NCBI RefSeq assembly: GCF_017948245.1
Contig: NZ_CP072865.1
Coordinates: forward strand, 3,683,501-3,747,500
Reading direction: 5' to 3'
Length of the DNA stretch: 64,000 nucleotides
Origin: Rhizobium sp. NLR16a
GTDB taxonomy: Bacteria > Pseudomonadota > Alphaproteobacteria > Rhizobiales > Rhizobiaceae
Within the stretch, counting starts at the first letter, position 1. Each line of letters begins with the position of its first letter. This document shows positions 26,057 to 35,017 of the stretch, piece after piece. The notes below the pieces were generated by a model. The model saw only the letters and a program-made list of their open reading frames with translations, was not told the DNA's origin and made no database searches. Position numbers and translations under genes: made by a program.

Positions 26057-27553
26057 TCACGCCACCCGGCGAGCCGCGACGACGGCAGGGCCTTCCGAGC
26101 GGGCGCGGAAGCGGCGCAGCAATTCGATCAATTGGTCCACCTCGTCCTTGAGGCGACCGGTTTCCGCCGACGTGCGCTCAACCATGCCGGAATTCTGCTG
26201 GGTGATCTCGCCCATGCTGCGGATTGCCACGCTGACCTCGTTGACGCCGGTCGCCTGATCGCGAGCGGCGGCGGCGATATCGGCGACGAAGCGGTTGATG
26301 ATGTCGATGCGGCCGATCATGTCGTTCAGCGCTTCGCCAGTGCTGGAGACGATGCCGACACCCTCATTGACCTGGGTCGAGCTCTGCGAGATCAGGTTCT
26401 TGATCTCCTTGGCAGCCTCGGCCGTGCGCTGGGCAAGTTGGCGCACTTCCTGGGCGACAACGGCAAAACCCTTGCCGGCATCGCCGGCGCGCGCTGCCTC
26501 GACGCCGGCGTTCAGCGCCAGAAGATTGGTCTGGAAGGCGATTTCGTCGATGACGCCGATGATCTTGGAAATCTCCGTCGAGGATTTCTCGATGCCGGCC
26601 ATCGCCGAAACGGCGCTGGTGACGAGCTCACCCGAATTCTTCGCCTTCTGCTGCGTCTCGCGTACGGCGTCCGAAGCCTTCTCGGCATTGGCGGCCGTCT
26701 GGCCGACGCTGACGGAAAGCTGCTGCAGGGCGGCCGAGCTCTCCTCGACGCCCGCCGCCTGCTGGGCAGTGCGCAACGCCAGGTCGTTGGTCGCATTGGA
26801 AATGACGTCGGCGCCGTTCATGATATGGCCGGACGTGTCCCGCACCGATGCAAAGGACTGGCGAAGCGCCTTGACGGCACGATTGTAATCCTCGGCCATT
26901 TGCCGGAAATCACCTGGCAGGTCGGACGGCAGGGTAGCCTCGAGATCGCCGTTCGACAGCGCCTCCAGGCCGCGGCGCAGCTGCTCGAGCGCAAGCGCCT
27001 GGTCGGATTGGGCTTGGGCGCGCTGCTCTTCAAGAGCCTGGCGTTTGGCTTCAAGCGTCTCGAGATAGACCGAGATGGAATAATCCATGTCGAGCATGCC
27101 CGCCTTGATGACCGCCGACAGCTTCTCGGCGAGCAGTTTGCCCTGCTGGCGCGCGAAGACCGACGGCCACTGCTTCTCCATGATGCCCTTGACGAGTTCG
27201 GACATGACAAGGGCGTAGCCGCCGACATACCAGCGCGGCTCCAGCCCGATGCGGGCATGCGTTCGGCCGACCGCGGTCACGCCGTCCACATAGCTCTCGT
27301 CGAAGGCGCCGCCGGCAAGCTTGCTCCAATGATCCTGCTGGTGCTTCTTGGCGTGGGCGACATGGTTCTTATCGGCGAAAAAAGCCGATACGGTGGGGGT
27401 CCTGGCGATCTTGGCATAAAACTTATCGAGGGCAGCGCCGATCAGCTCTGATATGACGGGGCTGATATCCCGCATCGACCGGCGCGCCGCCTCGTCCAGT
27501 TTGATGAAATCGAGACGCTGTCTGAGGGCACTGTCGGTCTGCTGGGATGTCAT
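26057..27553 (-). CDS. Globin-coupled methyl-accepting chemotaxis protein (soluble)
   Basis: This 498-residue chemoreceptor has no membrane segment. The N-terminal 170 residues are a protoglobin-type sensor globin ([36 protein letters not shown] with the likely proximal His), as in HemAT oxygen sensors. A coiled linker and the methyl-accepting signalling domain with [20 protein letters not shown] follow. The C-terminus ends VVAARRVA without a CheR-tethering pentapeptide, unlike the two membrane receptors in this window. It probably gives oxygen taxis, or senses another diatomic gas. It is divergent from rmuC. Confidence 0.93.
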   Translation of the reverse strand: MTSQQTDSALRQRLDFIKLDEAARRSMRDISPVISELIGAALDKFYAKIARTPTVSAFFADKNHVAHAKKHQQDHWSKLAGGAFDESYVDGVTAVGRTHARIGLEPRWYVGGYALVMSELVKGIMEKQWPSVFARQQGKLLAEKLSAVIKAGMLDMDYSISVYLETLEAKRQALEEQRAQAQSDQALALEQLRRGLEALSNGDLEATLPSDLPGDFRQMAEDYNRAVKALRQSFASVRDTSGHIMNGADVISNATNDLALRTAQQAAGVEESSAALQQLSVSVGQTAANAEKASDAVRETQQKAKNSGELVTSAVSAMAGIEKSSTEISKIIGVIDEIAFQTNLLALNAGVEAARAGDAGKGFAVVAQEVRQLAQRTAEAAKEIKNLISQSSTQVNEGVGIVSSTGEALNDMIGRIDIINRFVADIAAAARDQATGVNEVSVAIRSMGEITQQNSGMVERTSAETGRLKDEVDQLIELLRRFRARSEGPAVVAARRVA

Positions 27554-27749
27554 GGAAATCTCTGTACTTGGCGCAACGGCGCGGGAGGGAATTCATTGGC
27601 ACAGATTTTGGCCAATATGGTTGAGCAATGATTAAACTGGCAGCGATTTTCCGCGTCGGCGAGGAAAGCGACAGAGAGGATATTGGGAATTGCCGATTTT
27701 GTTCACGTTTTGATCTATATATTGCCCCATCTTCTGTTATGGTTGCGGC

Positions 27750-28973
27750 ATGACCGTTCATCCCGAATCGCTCGCCCTCTCCGTCGCCTCGCTCAGTCCG
27801 GCCATGCTGGCGCTTGCCGGCGGCGTTCTCATCGCCTTTGTGCTTCTGGTGATCATCCTTCTCTTGCGCGGCATCAGCCTCCGCCGCGAGCAGGCGGAGG
27901 AGGCGAGCCTGCGGGCTGGCGAAAGCGAGGCGCGCATGGCCGAGCTTTTGAAGATCCAGGCGGAGATGCAGGGCCGCATCACGGCCATGGCCGAGGTTTT
28001 CGGCGCGCGTCAGAGCGAGCTCAATCAGGCAATCAGCCAACGTCTCGACGGCATGTCGCAGCGCGTCAGCTCGACGATCACCGAGCAGACGAAATCGACG
28101 CATGAGAATCTGCAGCGGCTGCAGGAGCGGCTGGCGGTCATCGATGCGGCGCAGAACAATATCCAGACGCTCGCCAAGGACGTCGTCGGACTGCAGGCGA
28201 TTCTCTCGAACAAGCAGACGCGCGGCGCCTTTGGCCAGTCGCGGATGGAGACGATCGTCGCCGACGGCCTGCCGATGGGCGCCTATGCCTTCCAGCAGAC
28301 GCTCTCCAACGGCTCGCGGCCGGACTGCACGATCCGCATGCCGAACGGCGCGCCGCCGCTTGTCATCGATGCGAAGTTCCCGCTCGAAGCCTGGAACGCC
28401 ATCCGTGACGCCGGCAGCCCCGAGGCCGCCAAGATCGCCGGCCAGCAGTTCCGCCGCGATATGGAGATCCATATCCGGGATATTTCGGAGAAATATCTGA
28501 TTCAGGGGGAAACCCAGGAGACGGCCTTTCTCTTCGTGCCGTCGGAATCGATCTTCGCGGAGATCCACGAGAACTTCGAGCCGCTGGTGCAGAAGGCACA
28601 CCGAGCGCGCATCGTCATCGTCTCGCCATCACTTCTGATGCTGTCGATCCAGGTCATCCAGGCGGTGCTGAAAGACCAGCGCATGCGGGCGCAGGCGCAT
28701 CTGATCCAGGGCGAGGTGGCACTGCTGATGGACGATCTCGGCCGCCTCGACGAGCGGGTGCGCAAGCTGCAGGGCCACTTCGCCATGGCGCAGAAAGATA
28801 TCGACATGGTGGTCACGTCAGCCGACAAGCTCACCAGGCGCGGCGCCAAGATCGAGGCGCTGGAATTCGAGGCAGGCGGTGACGCCAAGCCCGCCCGCGA
28901 TGGCGAGGCTCCGGCCAAATCGGTGGAAAGCCGTACCGGCCTTCTCAAGCTTCGGGTGGTTGACGAGGAGTGA
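27750..28973 (+). CDS. rmuC: DNA recombination protein RmuC homologue
   Basis: This 407-residue protein has an N-terminal membrane anchor (LALAGGVLIAFVLLVIILLL, about residues 25-45), then a long coiled coil (about 45-150), then the RmuC nuclease-like domain. That domain includes LSNKQTRGAFGQSRMETIV, DAKFPLEAWN and the AFLFVPSESIFAEIHENF block. RmuC limits inversions at short repeats in E. coli; the exact activity is not known. It stands alone, followed by a ribokinase gene after about 80 bases. Confidence 0.93.
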   Translation: MTVHPESLALSVASLSPAMLALAGGVLIAFVLLVIILLLRGISLRREQAEEASLRAGESEARMAELLKIQAEMQGRITAMAEVFGARQSELNQAISQRLDGMSQRVSSTITEQTKSTHENLQRLQERLAVIDAAQNNIQTLAKDVVGLQAILSNKQTRGAFGQSRMETIVADGLPMGAYAFQQTLSNGSRPDCTIRMPNGAPPLVIDAKFPLEAWNAIRDAGSPEAAKIAGQQFRRDMEIHIRDISEKYLIQGETQETAFLFVPSESIFAEIHENFEPLVQKAHRARIVIVSPSLLMLSIQVIQAVLKDQRMRAQAHLIQGEVALLMDDLGRLDERVRKLQGHFAMAQKDIDMVVTSADKLTRRGAKIEALEFEAGGDAKPARDGEAPAKSVESRTGLLKLRVVDEE

Positions 28974-29052
28974 CCGCTTCGGGCAGTGTCTCGCCCCATG
29001 GAATAGCAGGGGCATGATGTCATTCGCATGCTCTAAAAGACGGGACAGCCTG

Positions 29053-29952
29053 ATGATCACAGTTTTCGGATCCATCAACATGGATCTCATCGCCACGACC
29101 GAGCGACTGCCGAAGCCCGGCGAGACGGTGGCCGGCAACGGTTTTGCCACGGCTGCCGGCGGCAAGGGCGCCAACCAGGCGCTGGCAGCCCGCCGCGCCG
29201 GCCGCTATGTGCACATGGTCGGCGCCGTCGGCAAGGATGCTTTTGCCGCCGATGCGCTTGCCCTGCTCGATGCGGCGGGAACCGATCTCTCCCTCGTGAA
29301 GCATGTCGACGGCCCCACGGGCACGGCGCTGATCCTGGTCGGCGCCGACGGCGAGAACATGATCGCCGTGGTTCCGGGCGCCAACGGCCTGGTCACGCCA
29401 GCTGATGCGGAAATCGCGGTCGGCCGCATGAACGAAGGCGACATGCTGATGTTGCAGCTCGAGGTGCCTGTCGCGGCCGTCGAACGCGCGCTCTCGGCCG
29501 CGCGCGCCAAGGGCATCACCAGCATCCTCAACCTCGCCCCCTTGATCCCCGATGCACCGCGCCTCGGTCGCCTGGCCGATATCGTCATTGCCAATGAGAC
29601 CGAGTTCGAGCGGCTTGCCGGACAGGACGGCATGGACGCACAAGCGCGCGAGGCAGCGCTTGTCCGCCTGCATCAGGAAACCGGCCAGACCCTGATCGTG
29701 ACGCTCGGCGGCGATGGCGTCATCGCCATCCGGGATGGGGTCATTTCACGGGCGCAAGGGCTGGCGATCGATCCTGTCGATACGGTCGGGGCAGGCGACA
29801 CCTTCTGCGGCTATCTCGCCGCCAGTCTCGACGAGGGCCTCGACTTTCGGACGGCGCTGCACCGGGCGGCAGTCGCCGGTTCACTCGCATGTCTCAAATC
29901 AGGAGCGCAACCGTCGATTCCTGTGAGTGAGGAAGTCGCAGACAGAATATAG
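29053..29952 (+). CDS. rbsK: Ribokinase (PfkB family)
   Basis: This 299-residue sugar kinase has the N-terminal signature AAGGKGANQALAARR and the ATP/catalytic motif DTVGAGDTFCGY with the base Asp. It phosphorylates ribose, or possibly deoxyribose or a related pentose, at O5. I chose the ATG at 29053 (MITVFGSINMDLIATTERLP); the longer frame upstream is antisense-like. No transport or ribose operon genes are next to it, so it works on a sugar imported or generated elsewhere. Confidence 0.92.
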   Translation: MITVFGSINMDLIATTERLPKPGETVAGNGFATAAGGKGANQALAARRAGRYVHMVGAVGKDAFAADALALLDAAGTDLSLVKHVDGPTGTALILVGADGENMIAVVPGANGLVTPADAEIAVGRMNEGDMLMLQLEVPVAAVERALSAARAKGITSILNLAPLIPDAPRLGRLADIVIANETEFERLAGQDGMDAQAREAALVRLHQETGQTLIVTLGGDGVIAIRDGVISRAQGLAIDPVDTVGAGDTFCGYLAASLDEGLDFRTALHRAAVAGSLACLKSGAQPSIPVSEEVADRI

Positions 29953-30192
29953 GCTAGCCTGCCTGCGAAACTCGCCAGATCTCCTTCAATTTTAAGGGAG
30001 ATTTCTGCGGCTTTCATCATACAAACCGCTAAAGTTTCACTCAAATTTAAGAGGTCTCCGGCGATCTTCCCAGTGATCGCCGGGTCTTCGCGCTTGCGGA
30101 TCCGCGGCTGATGCGGCTGCTCCATGACGGAGCCATGCCTTCGCTCCTGCGCCGGAGAATGCACGTTCGGCGTATCCTTGCCCGAGGACCCC

Positions 30193-32547
30193 ATGTTCAT
30201 TTTTCGCATGAAATCGCTTGCGGCGAAGCTCATCGTCATCACCGGCGTCGCTATCGCGCTTGTTCTCATCGTTTCGAATCTCTTCCTCATCGGCCAGACC
30301 CGGGACCGCGTCCAGACGCTGACGATGGACCAAGCCAATCTCGAGGCGAAAGCGATCGCCAACGAAATCGCCGCCAATGTCGGCGAACTCGCCAGTGCCG
30401 CACGCAGCATGACAGGCGTGATCGGTCGAGCCCACGAAGGCAAGTCGCTCGACCGCGGGGGCATGATCAACGTGCTGAAAGCTAATCTCGAACAGAACGC
30501 CTTTGCCTTCGGCAGCTGGTTCTGCGAGCAGCTCGGCGCGCTCGACGGCAAGACCACCGAGATCGCCAACAATAATGACGAAGGCACGAACAAGAACGGC
30601 GCCTTCACGCCCTATTGGTCGAAGACCAAGGACGGTGGAATCCAGTACTCCACCTTCGACAATGATTATACCGCCGAATGGTGGAAGCTTGCTGCCGACA
30701 GTGGCAAGGGCGCGATCACGACCCCCTACCTCGCCCAGGGAACAGATGTGCCGACGCTGCTGACGTCCATTGCCTATCCCGTCATATCGGGCGGCAAGAT
30801 GATCGGTGTCGGCGGTGTCGACATCTCGCTGAAGTCGCTGACCGACAAGCTGCAGGCGCTGCATCCCTTCGGCTCGGGCCGGGTGACGCTGCTGTCCCAG
30901 GCCGGCAACTGGATCGTCGCACCGATCCCCGACCTGATGACGAAGCAATATGACGGCGAAGGCGCCGACGTCGTCAAGGCGGCGCTGTCGAACAAGCAGC
31001 CCGGCCTCGTCCGCAACCTCACCTATGACGGCTTCGATCCCTTCGACCGCGTCGTCTATCCGTTCGAGGTCCCCGGCGTCAATGCCACCTGGCTCGTGCT
31101 TGTCGACGTCCCGCACGCCGCGATCAACGCGCCGGTACAAGACCAGACTTACATGATGATCGCCACCGGCCTGATCGTGCTCGGCGCGGTGATGCTCGCG
31201 CTCTATTTCGCCGTCCGCTCACTCGTGCAGCGGCCGCTCGGCAGCCTTGTCGCCAGCGTCAAAACCCTCAGCGACGGCGAATATGCCGTGCCGGTCACGG
31301 GGCAGGATCGTACCGACGAAGTCGGTTCGGTCGCCAAGGCGCTCGAAGGCTTCCGCTTCAAGCTCGCCGACTCCAGGCGACTCGAAGACGAAGCCGCCAG
31401 AGAGCGGGGGGCCGCGGAGGCCGAGCGCGGCCGTTCTGAATCGGAACGCCAGGAATCGCTATCGCTGCAGCGCCAGATCGTCTCGATCGTCGGCGCCGGT
31501 CTTTCGGAGCTGTCGCGGGGCAATCTCGGTCACCGCATCACCGACGAATTTCCCGGCGAATACGGCAAGCTGAAACAGGATTTCAATGCCGCGCTAGCAA
31601 GCCTCGAAGAGACCATCGTTACAATGAACCTCAGTGTCGTCAATATCGGCGCCGGCACCGGGGAGATCAGCAACAGCGCTTCCGACCTCGCCAAACGCAC
31701 CGAGCAACAGGCGGCAAGCCTGGAAGAGACGGCGGCAGCGCTGAATGAGCTCACCGCCCAGGTCGATTCGAGTGCCGAGAATGCACGCACGGCTGCCGAC
31801 AACGTCAACCTCGCCTGCCAGGATGCCGAAAAATCCGGCGAAGTGGTGCAGAAAGCCATCGCCTCCATGCAAGGGATCGAGCAGTCTTCGACGGAGGTTT
31901 CGCGGATCATCGGCGTCATCGACGAAATCGCCTTCCAGACCAACCTGCTGGCACTGAACGCCGGCGTCGAAGCGGCGCGCGCCGGCGAAGCCGGCAAGGG
32001 TTTTGCTGTCGTCGCCCAGGAAGTGCGTGAACTCGCGCAGCGTTCGGCCAATGCCGCCAAGGAGATCAAGACGCTGATCAACACCTCGGCCGTCCAGGTC
32101 AAGGAAGGCGTCGATCTCGTCGGGCGCGCCGGCGGTGCGCTGCACAAAATCGCCGAGCAAGTGATGGGGATCAACAGCCTGATCCGGGAGATTTCGGCAT
32201 CGGCCAGCGAACAGGCGGTCGGGCTGAAGGAAATCAACCAGGCCATGAACCAGATGGATCAGGTAACTCAGCAGAATGCGGCGATGGTGGAGGAAGCGAC
32301 TGCCGCCAGCGTGGCGCTCAACGACGAGGCGCAGACACTGAAGGCGCTCGCTACGCGCTTCAGCGTCTCCGGCTCCGCCAATGCGACTGCACTCGCCTCC
32401 GTGGCAAGGCAGATGCGTGCGCCGGCTGCAGCCCCCTCGCATTTCGCGGCCGCTCCCGCCGTTCGCCACGCCCCGGCGACCCGCCGCACCACACCTCAAT
32501 CGCATGGCTCGGCTGCCCTGGCTGGGGATAACTGGGAAGAGTTCTGA
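30193..32547 (+). CDS. Methyl-accepting chemotaxis protein with Cache sensor domain
   Basis: This 784-residue transmembrane chemoreceptor has its first membrane helix at about 10-30. A large periplasmic double-Cache-type sensor (about 40-310) follows, including GAFTPYWSKTKDGGIQYST and SGGKMIGVGGVDISLKSL. The second membrane helix is near 320-342, then HAMP. The signalling hairpin carries [20 protein letters not shown], and the C-terminus DNWEEF is a CheR/CheB-tethering pentapeptide. dCache receptors often bind amino acids or organic acids. I chose the ATG at 30193 with GAGGACCCC before it. A strong terminator follows. Confidence 0.94.
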   Translation: MFIFRMKSLAAKLIVITGVAIALVLIVSNLFLIGQTRDRVQTLTMDQANLEAKAIANEIAANVGELASAARSMTGVIGRAHEGKSLDRGGMINVLKANLEQNAFAFGSWFCEQLGALDGKTTEIANNNDEGTNKNGAFTPYWSKTKDGGIQYSTFDNDYTAEWWKLAADSGKGAITTPYLAQGTDVPTLLTSIAYPVISGGKMIGVGGVDISLKSLTDKLQALHPFGSGRVTLLSQAGNWIVAPIPDLMTKQYDGEGADVVKAALSNKQPGLVRNLTYDGFDPFDRVVYPFEVPGVNATWLVLVDVPHAAINAPVQDQTYMMIATGLIVLGAVMLALYFAVRSLVQRPLGSLVASVKTLSDGEYAVPVTGQDRTDEVGSVAKALEGFRFKLADSRRLEDEAARERGAAEAERGRSESERQESLSLQRQIVSIVGAGLSELSRGNLGHRITDEFPGEYGKLKQDFNAALASLEETIVTMNLSVVNIGAGTGEISNSASDLAKRTEQQAASLEETAAALNELTAQVDSSAENARTAADNVNLACQDAEKSGEVVQKAIASMQGIEQSSTEVSRIIGVIDEIAFQTNLLALNAGVEAARAGEAGKGFAVVAQEVRELAQRSANAAKEIKTLINTSAVQVKEGVDLVGRAGGALHKIAEQVMGINSLIREISASASEQAVGLKEINQAMNQMDQVTQQNAAMVEEATAASVALNDEAQTLKALATRFSVSGSANATALASVARQMRAPAAAPSHFAAAPAVRHAPATRRTTPQSHGSAALAGDNWEEF

Positions 32548-32567
32548 CCGTTCAGCCCTCCATAAAC

Positions 32568-32599
32568 AAAAAGGCCCCTGCGAAATCAGGCGCCTTTTT
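32568..32599. terminator. Bidirectional intrinsic terminator
   Basis: AAAAAGGCCCCTG (32568-32580) pairs, with one mismatch, to CAGGCGCCTTTTT (32587-32599) around a six-base loop. The A- and T-tracts let it stop the chemoreceptor transcript on the plus strand and the ptsN transcript on the minus strand. Confidence 0.88.
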
Positions 32600-32619
32600 C
32601 GTTTGGGTATCCATGCAGC

Positions 32620-33084
32620 TCAGGCAGCGTTCGACGTCTGCTCCTCGTTGAGGAAGGCATAGATCGCCGAGGCGGAATCGGTGGCGCGCAGCTTTGCAAC
32701 CAGGTCTTGATCGCGCAGGACGCGGGCGATGCGCGACAGGGCTTTGAGATGATCGGCGCCGGCGCCCTCCGGCGCAAGCAGCAGGAAGACGAGGTCGACG
32801 GGCTGGTCGTCCAGCGCTTCGAAATCAACAGGCTGCTCCAGCCGGGCGAAGATGCCGACGATGGAATGAATGTTCACCAGCTTGCCGTGGGGAATGGCGA
32901 TACCGTTGCCGACGCCGGTCGAACCCAGGCGTTCGCGCTGCAGGATGACGTCGAAGATCTCCCGTTCGGAGAGCCCGGTGATCCTCGCGGCTCTTGCCGC
33001 CAATTCCTGAAGCAACTGTTTCTTGGAATTTACTCTGAGGGCGGGAATGATCGCATCCTGATGGAGCAAATCTGCCAATGCCAT
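32620..33084 (-). CDS. ptsN: Nitrogen-regulatory PTS enzyme IIA (EIIANtr)
   Basis: This 154-residue PTS EIIA-type-2 protein has the phosphorylated His in GNGIAIPHGKL (about residue 66) and VFLLLAPEGAGADHLKALS. It takes phosphate from the PTSNtr relay and regulates potassium and carbon/nitrogen processes by binding partners. It lies downstream of hpf and in the same neighbourhood as rpoN, the widely conserved order. The transcript ends at the terminator at 32568-32599. Confidence 0.95.
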   Translation of the reverse strand: MALADLLHQDAIIPALRVNSKKQLLQELAARAARITGLSEREIFDVILQRERLGSTGVGNGIAIPHGKLVNIHSIVGIFARLEQPVDFEALDDQPVDLVFLLLAPEGAGADHLKALSRIARVLRDQDLVAKLRATDSASAIYAFLNEEQTSNAA

Positions 33085-33157
33085 TTCTTTTTCCTTCTGT
33101 CGCCGGGATCAGTTGATGCGAGGAGCGGCGGCGATACCGCCGCTCACCGCCCTGATC

Positions 33158-33733
33158 TCAGGCTTTGATATTGGCCGAATCGATCCAGCCAATATTTCCG
33201 TCGTGCCGACGATAAACGATGTTCAGATGTTCCTTGCCGGGACTGCGGAACAGGAGAAGCGGCTCATCGGTCATGTCGAGCGCCATCACGGCGGTGGCGA
33301 CGGACATGGTCTTCAACTGCTTCGTGCTTTCAGCGACGATCGCCGGGGCGAAATCGTCGGGGATTTCATCCTCGTGATCAGGAACGGAGTCCATGACCGT
33401 GTAGGAGACTTCTGCAAAGCCATTCAGGTGGTTTCCGGCATGGTGGTCCTTCAGCTTGCGCTTGTAGCGACGCAGGCGTTTCTCGATGCGCTCGGAAGCG
33501 GCGTCGAAAGCAAGCTGCGGATCCGTGGCTTCGCCGGCGGCATGAAGCACCACCCCGCTGTCGAGATGAAGCTTGCAGTCTGCCGAGAAACGAGAACTCG
33601 CCTTTTCGACGGTCACTTGACCGGAATACCCCCCATCGAAGTATTTCGTGATGGCCGTAGCAATTTGGTCCTCGATCTTTTGACGGAAGGATTCACCAAT
33701 TTCCATATGTTTCCCGGATACACGCACACTCAT
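33158..33733 (-). CDS. hpf: Ribosome hibernation promoting factor, long form
   Basis: This 191-residue long HPF (RaiA family) has an N-terminal S30AE domain (MSVRVSGKHMEIGESFRQ, AASERIEKRLRRYKRKL). After a linker, the C-terminal dimerisation domain (LLLFRSPGKEHLNIVYRR, DGNIGWID) drives 100S ribosome dimers in stationary phase. I chose the ATG at 33733, after AAGGGAAACTCC. It lies between rpoN (further upstream) and ptsN. The 290 bases before it hold no evident gene apart from a possible 29-codon ORF. Confidence 0.94.
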   Translation of the reverse strand: MSVRVSGKHMEIGESFRQKIEDQIATAITKYFDGGYSGQVTVEKASSRFSADCKLHLDSGVVLHAAGEATDPQLAFDAASERIEKRLRRYKRKLKDHHAGNHLNGFAEVSYTVMDSVPDHEDEIPDDFAPAIVAESTKQLKTMSVATAVMALDMTDEPLLLFRSPGKEHLNIVYRRHDGNIGWIDSANIKA

Positions 33734-34024
33734 GGAGTTTCCCTTCTTATGGTCGTTTGCGGGTATCAGTTTACGCCAAGCCTCGGGTTCATCCAAGCAC
33801 TTCGCGCAATCTCAAGCAAGATCGGCGTAGGCCTGTGGGCCCTCGGTTCCCTTGGGATGATGGGGATAACTTCAAAACGCCGTTCACGGCGCCGATTGCG
33901 GCGGGCTTCTAGCCACAGGTTACCGGAAAGTCAATAGGACGTCGAATCAGGCCCGGGCGCGCTCGCAGAAGGTGTGGCAAATCTCTTGCGGAAGGAGCCT
34001 TCCAGCGACTTTCCTTTCATGATC

Positions 34025-34930
34025 TCACGCGCTTCGCGCCTGCGTTGTGCGCGGCATCGTCATGGCGATGACACCGAGAATGACGCAGGTGAGCCCGATC
34101 AAGGCCGTCGGGCTTAGACTTTCGCCGAGGAAGATGGTGCCGATCGCGACACCGATCGGCACGCGGAGATAGGCTTGCGATGTGGTTCCGACCGAACCCA
34201 GCGTCTGAACGAGACGGAAATAGATCGTAAAGGCAAGCGCCGTCGAGAAGGCGGAAAGGGCAAGCAGCGCCAGCACCGATGCGGCCGAGGGATCGAGCCC
34301 CCACGGCCGGTCGACGAGCAGGCTCACAGGCATCAGAATGACCGCGCCCGAGATCAGCGAGCCGGCCGCCGGCACGGCAGGATCAAGGCCTCTGAAGTTC
34401 TTGCTGAAAATCGCGGCCCCGGCATAACAGATGGTCGCCAGGATGATCGCGATTTGCGCCATCAGGCTTTCGCCAAGACCGCCGAGCGCTTCGACGCCGA
34501 TGACAAGGCAGATGCCGGCAAGCCCGGAGACGACGCCGAAGAGCTTTCGCGCCGTCGCCTGCTCATGGCGGGTTATCGACACGGTCAGCAGGAAGGTGAA
34601 GATCGGCGTCGCCGAATTCAAGATCACCGCCAGTCCGGCATCGACGGACTGCTCCGCCCAGGCGATCAGCGTGAAAGGAATGACGCTGTTCAGGCAGGCC
34701 TGGACGACGAACAGGCGCCATGTCGCGCCATCGCGCGGCAGGCGGACATGCCGATGGCAAAGCACGGCCAGCAGAATGGCGCCGGCAATCAGTGTGCGCA
34801 CGGCGATCAAGGTCACCGGCGGGATCGTTTCGACCCCGATCTTGATGAAGGTGTAGGAAGAACCCCAGAGGGTCGCCAGCACCAAAAGCAGGACAAGTTC
34901 TCTGGCAAGCTTCGGCTTTTGCGGCGTCAT
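34025..34930 (-). CDS. DMT-family transporter (EamA type)
   Basis: This 301-residue inner-membrane protein has about ten hydrophobic helices in two EamA repeats (for example LVLLLVLATLWGSSYTFIKI, ASVLALLALSAFSTALAF, LIGLTCVILGVIAM). Such carriers export amino acids or other metabolites, and the substrate here cannot be inferred. I chose the ATG at 34930; a GTG at 34936 is possible. It sits on the same strand between rpoN and hpf, splitting an otherwise conserved order, which suggests a later insertion. Confidence 0.88.
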   Translation of the reverse strand: MTPQKPKLARELVLLLVLATLWGSSYTFIKIGVETIPPVTLIAVRTLIAGAILLAVLCHRHVRLPRDGATWRLFVVQACLNSVIPFTLIAWAEQSVDAGLAVILNSATPIFTFLLTVSITRHEQATARKLFGVVSGLAGICLVIGVEALGGLGESLMAQIAIILATICYAGAAIFSKNFRGLDPAVPAAGSLISGAVILMPVSLLVDRPWGLDPSAASVLALLALSAFSTALAFTIYFRLVQTLGSVGTTSQAYLRVPIGVAIGTIFLGESLSPTALIGLTCVILGVIAMTMPRTTQARSA

Positions 34931-35017
34931 AGACACGTCGATATTCGTTCAAGACACGGGAGAAATAGGCCAATTGCGAAGTGGATGCTTCGATCAAGAT
35001 CGAAGCGTTCTGCTGCG

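Noticed and set aside
27594..27612. Sigma-54-like sequence TGGCACAGATTTTGGCC before rmuC
   Set aside because: The -24 TGGCAC is good, but the -12 element reads GG where GC is needed at the right spacing, so it does not fit a functional -24/-12 promoter.
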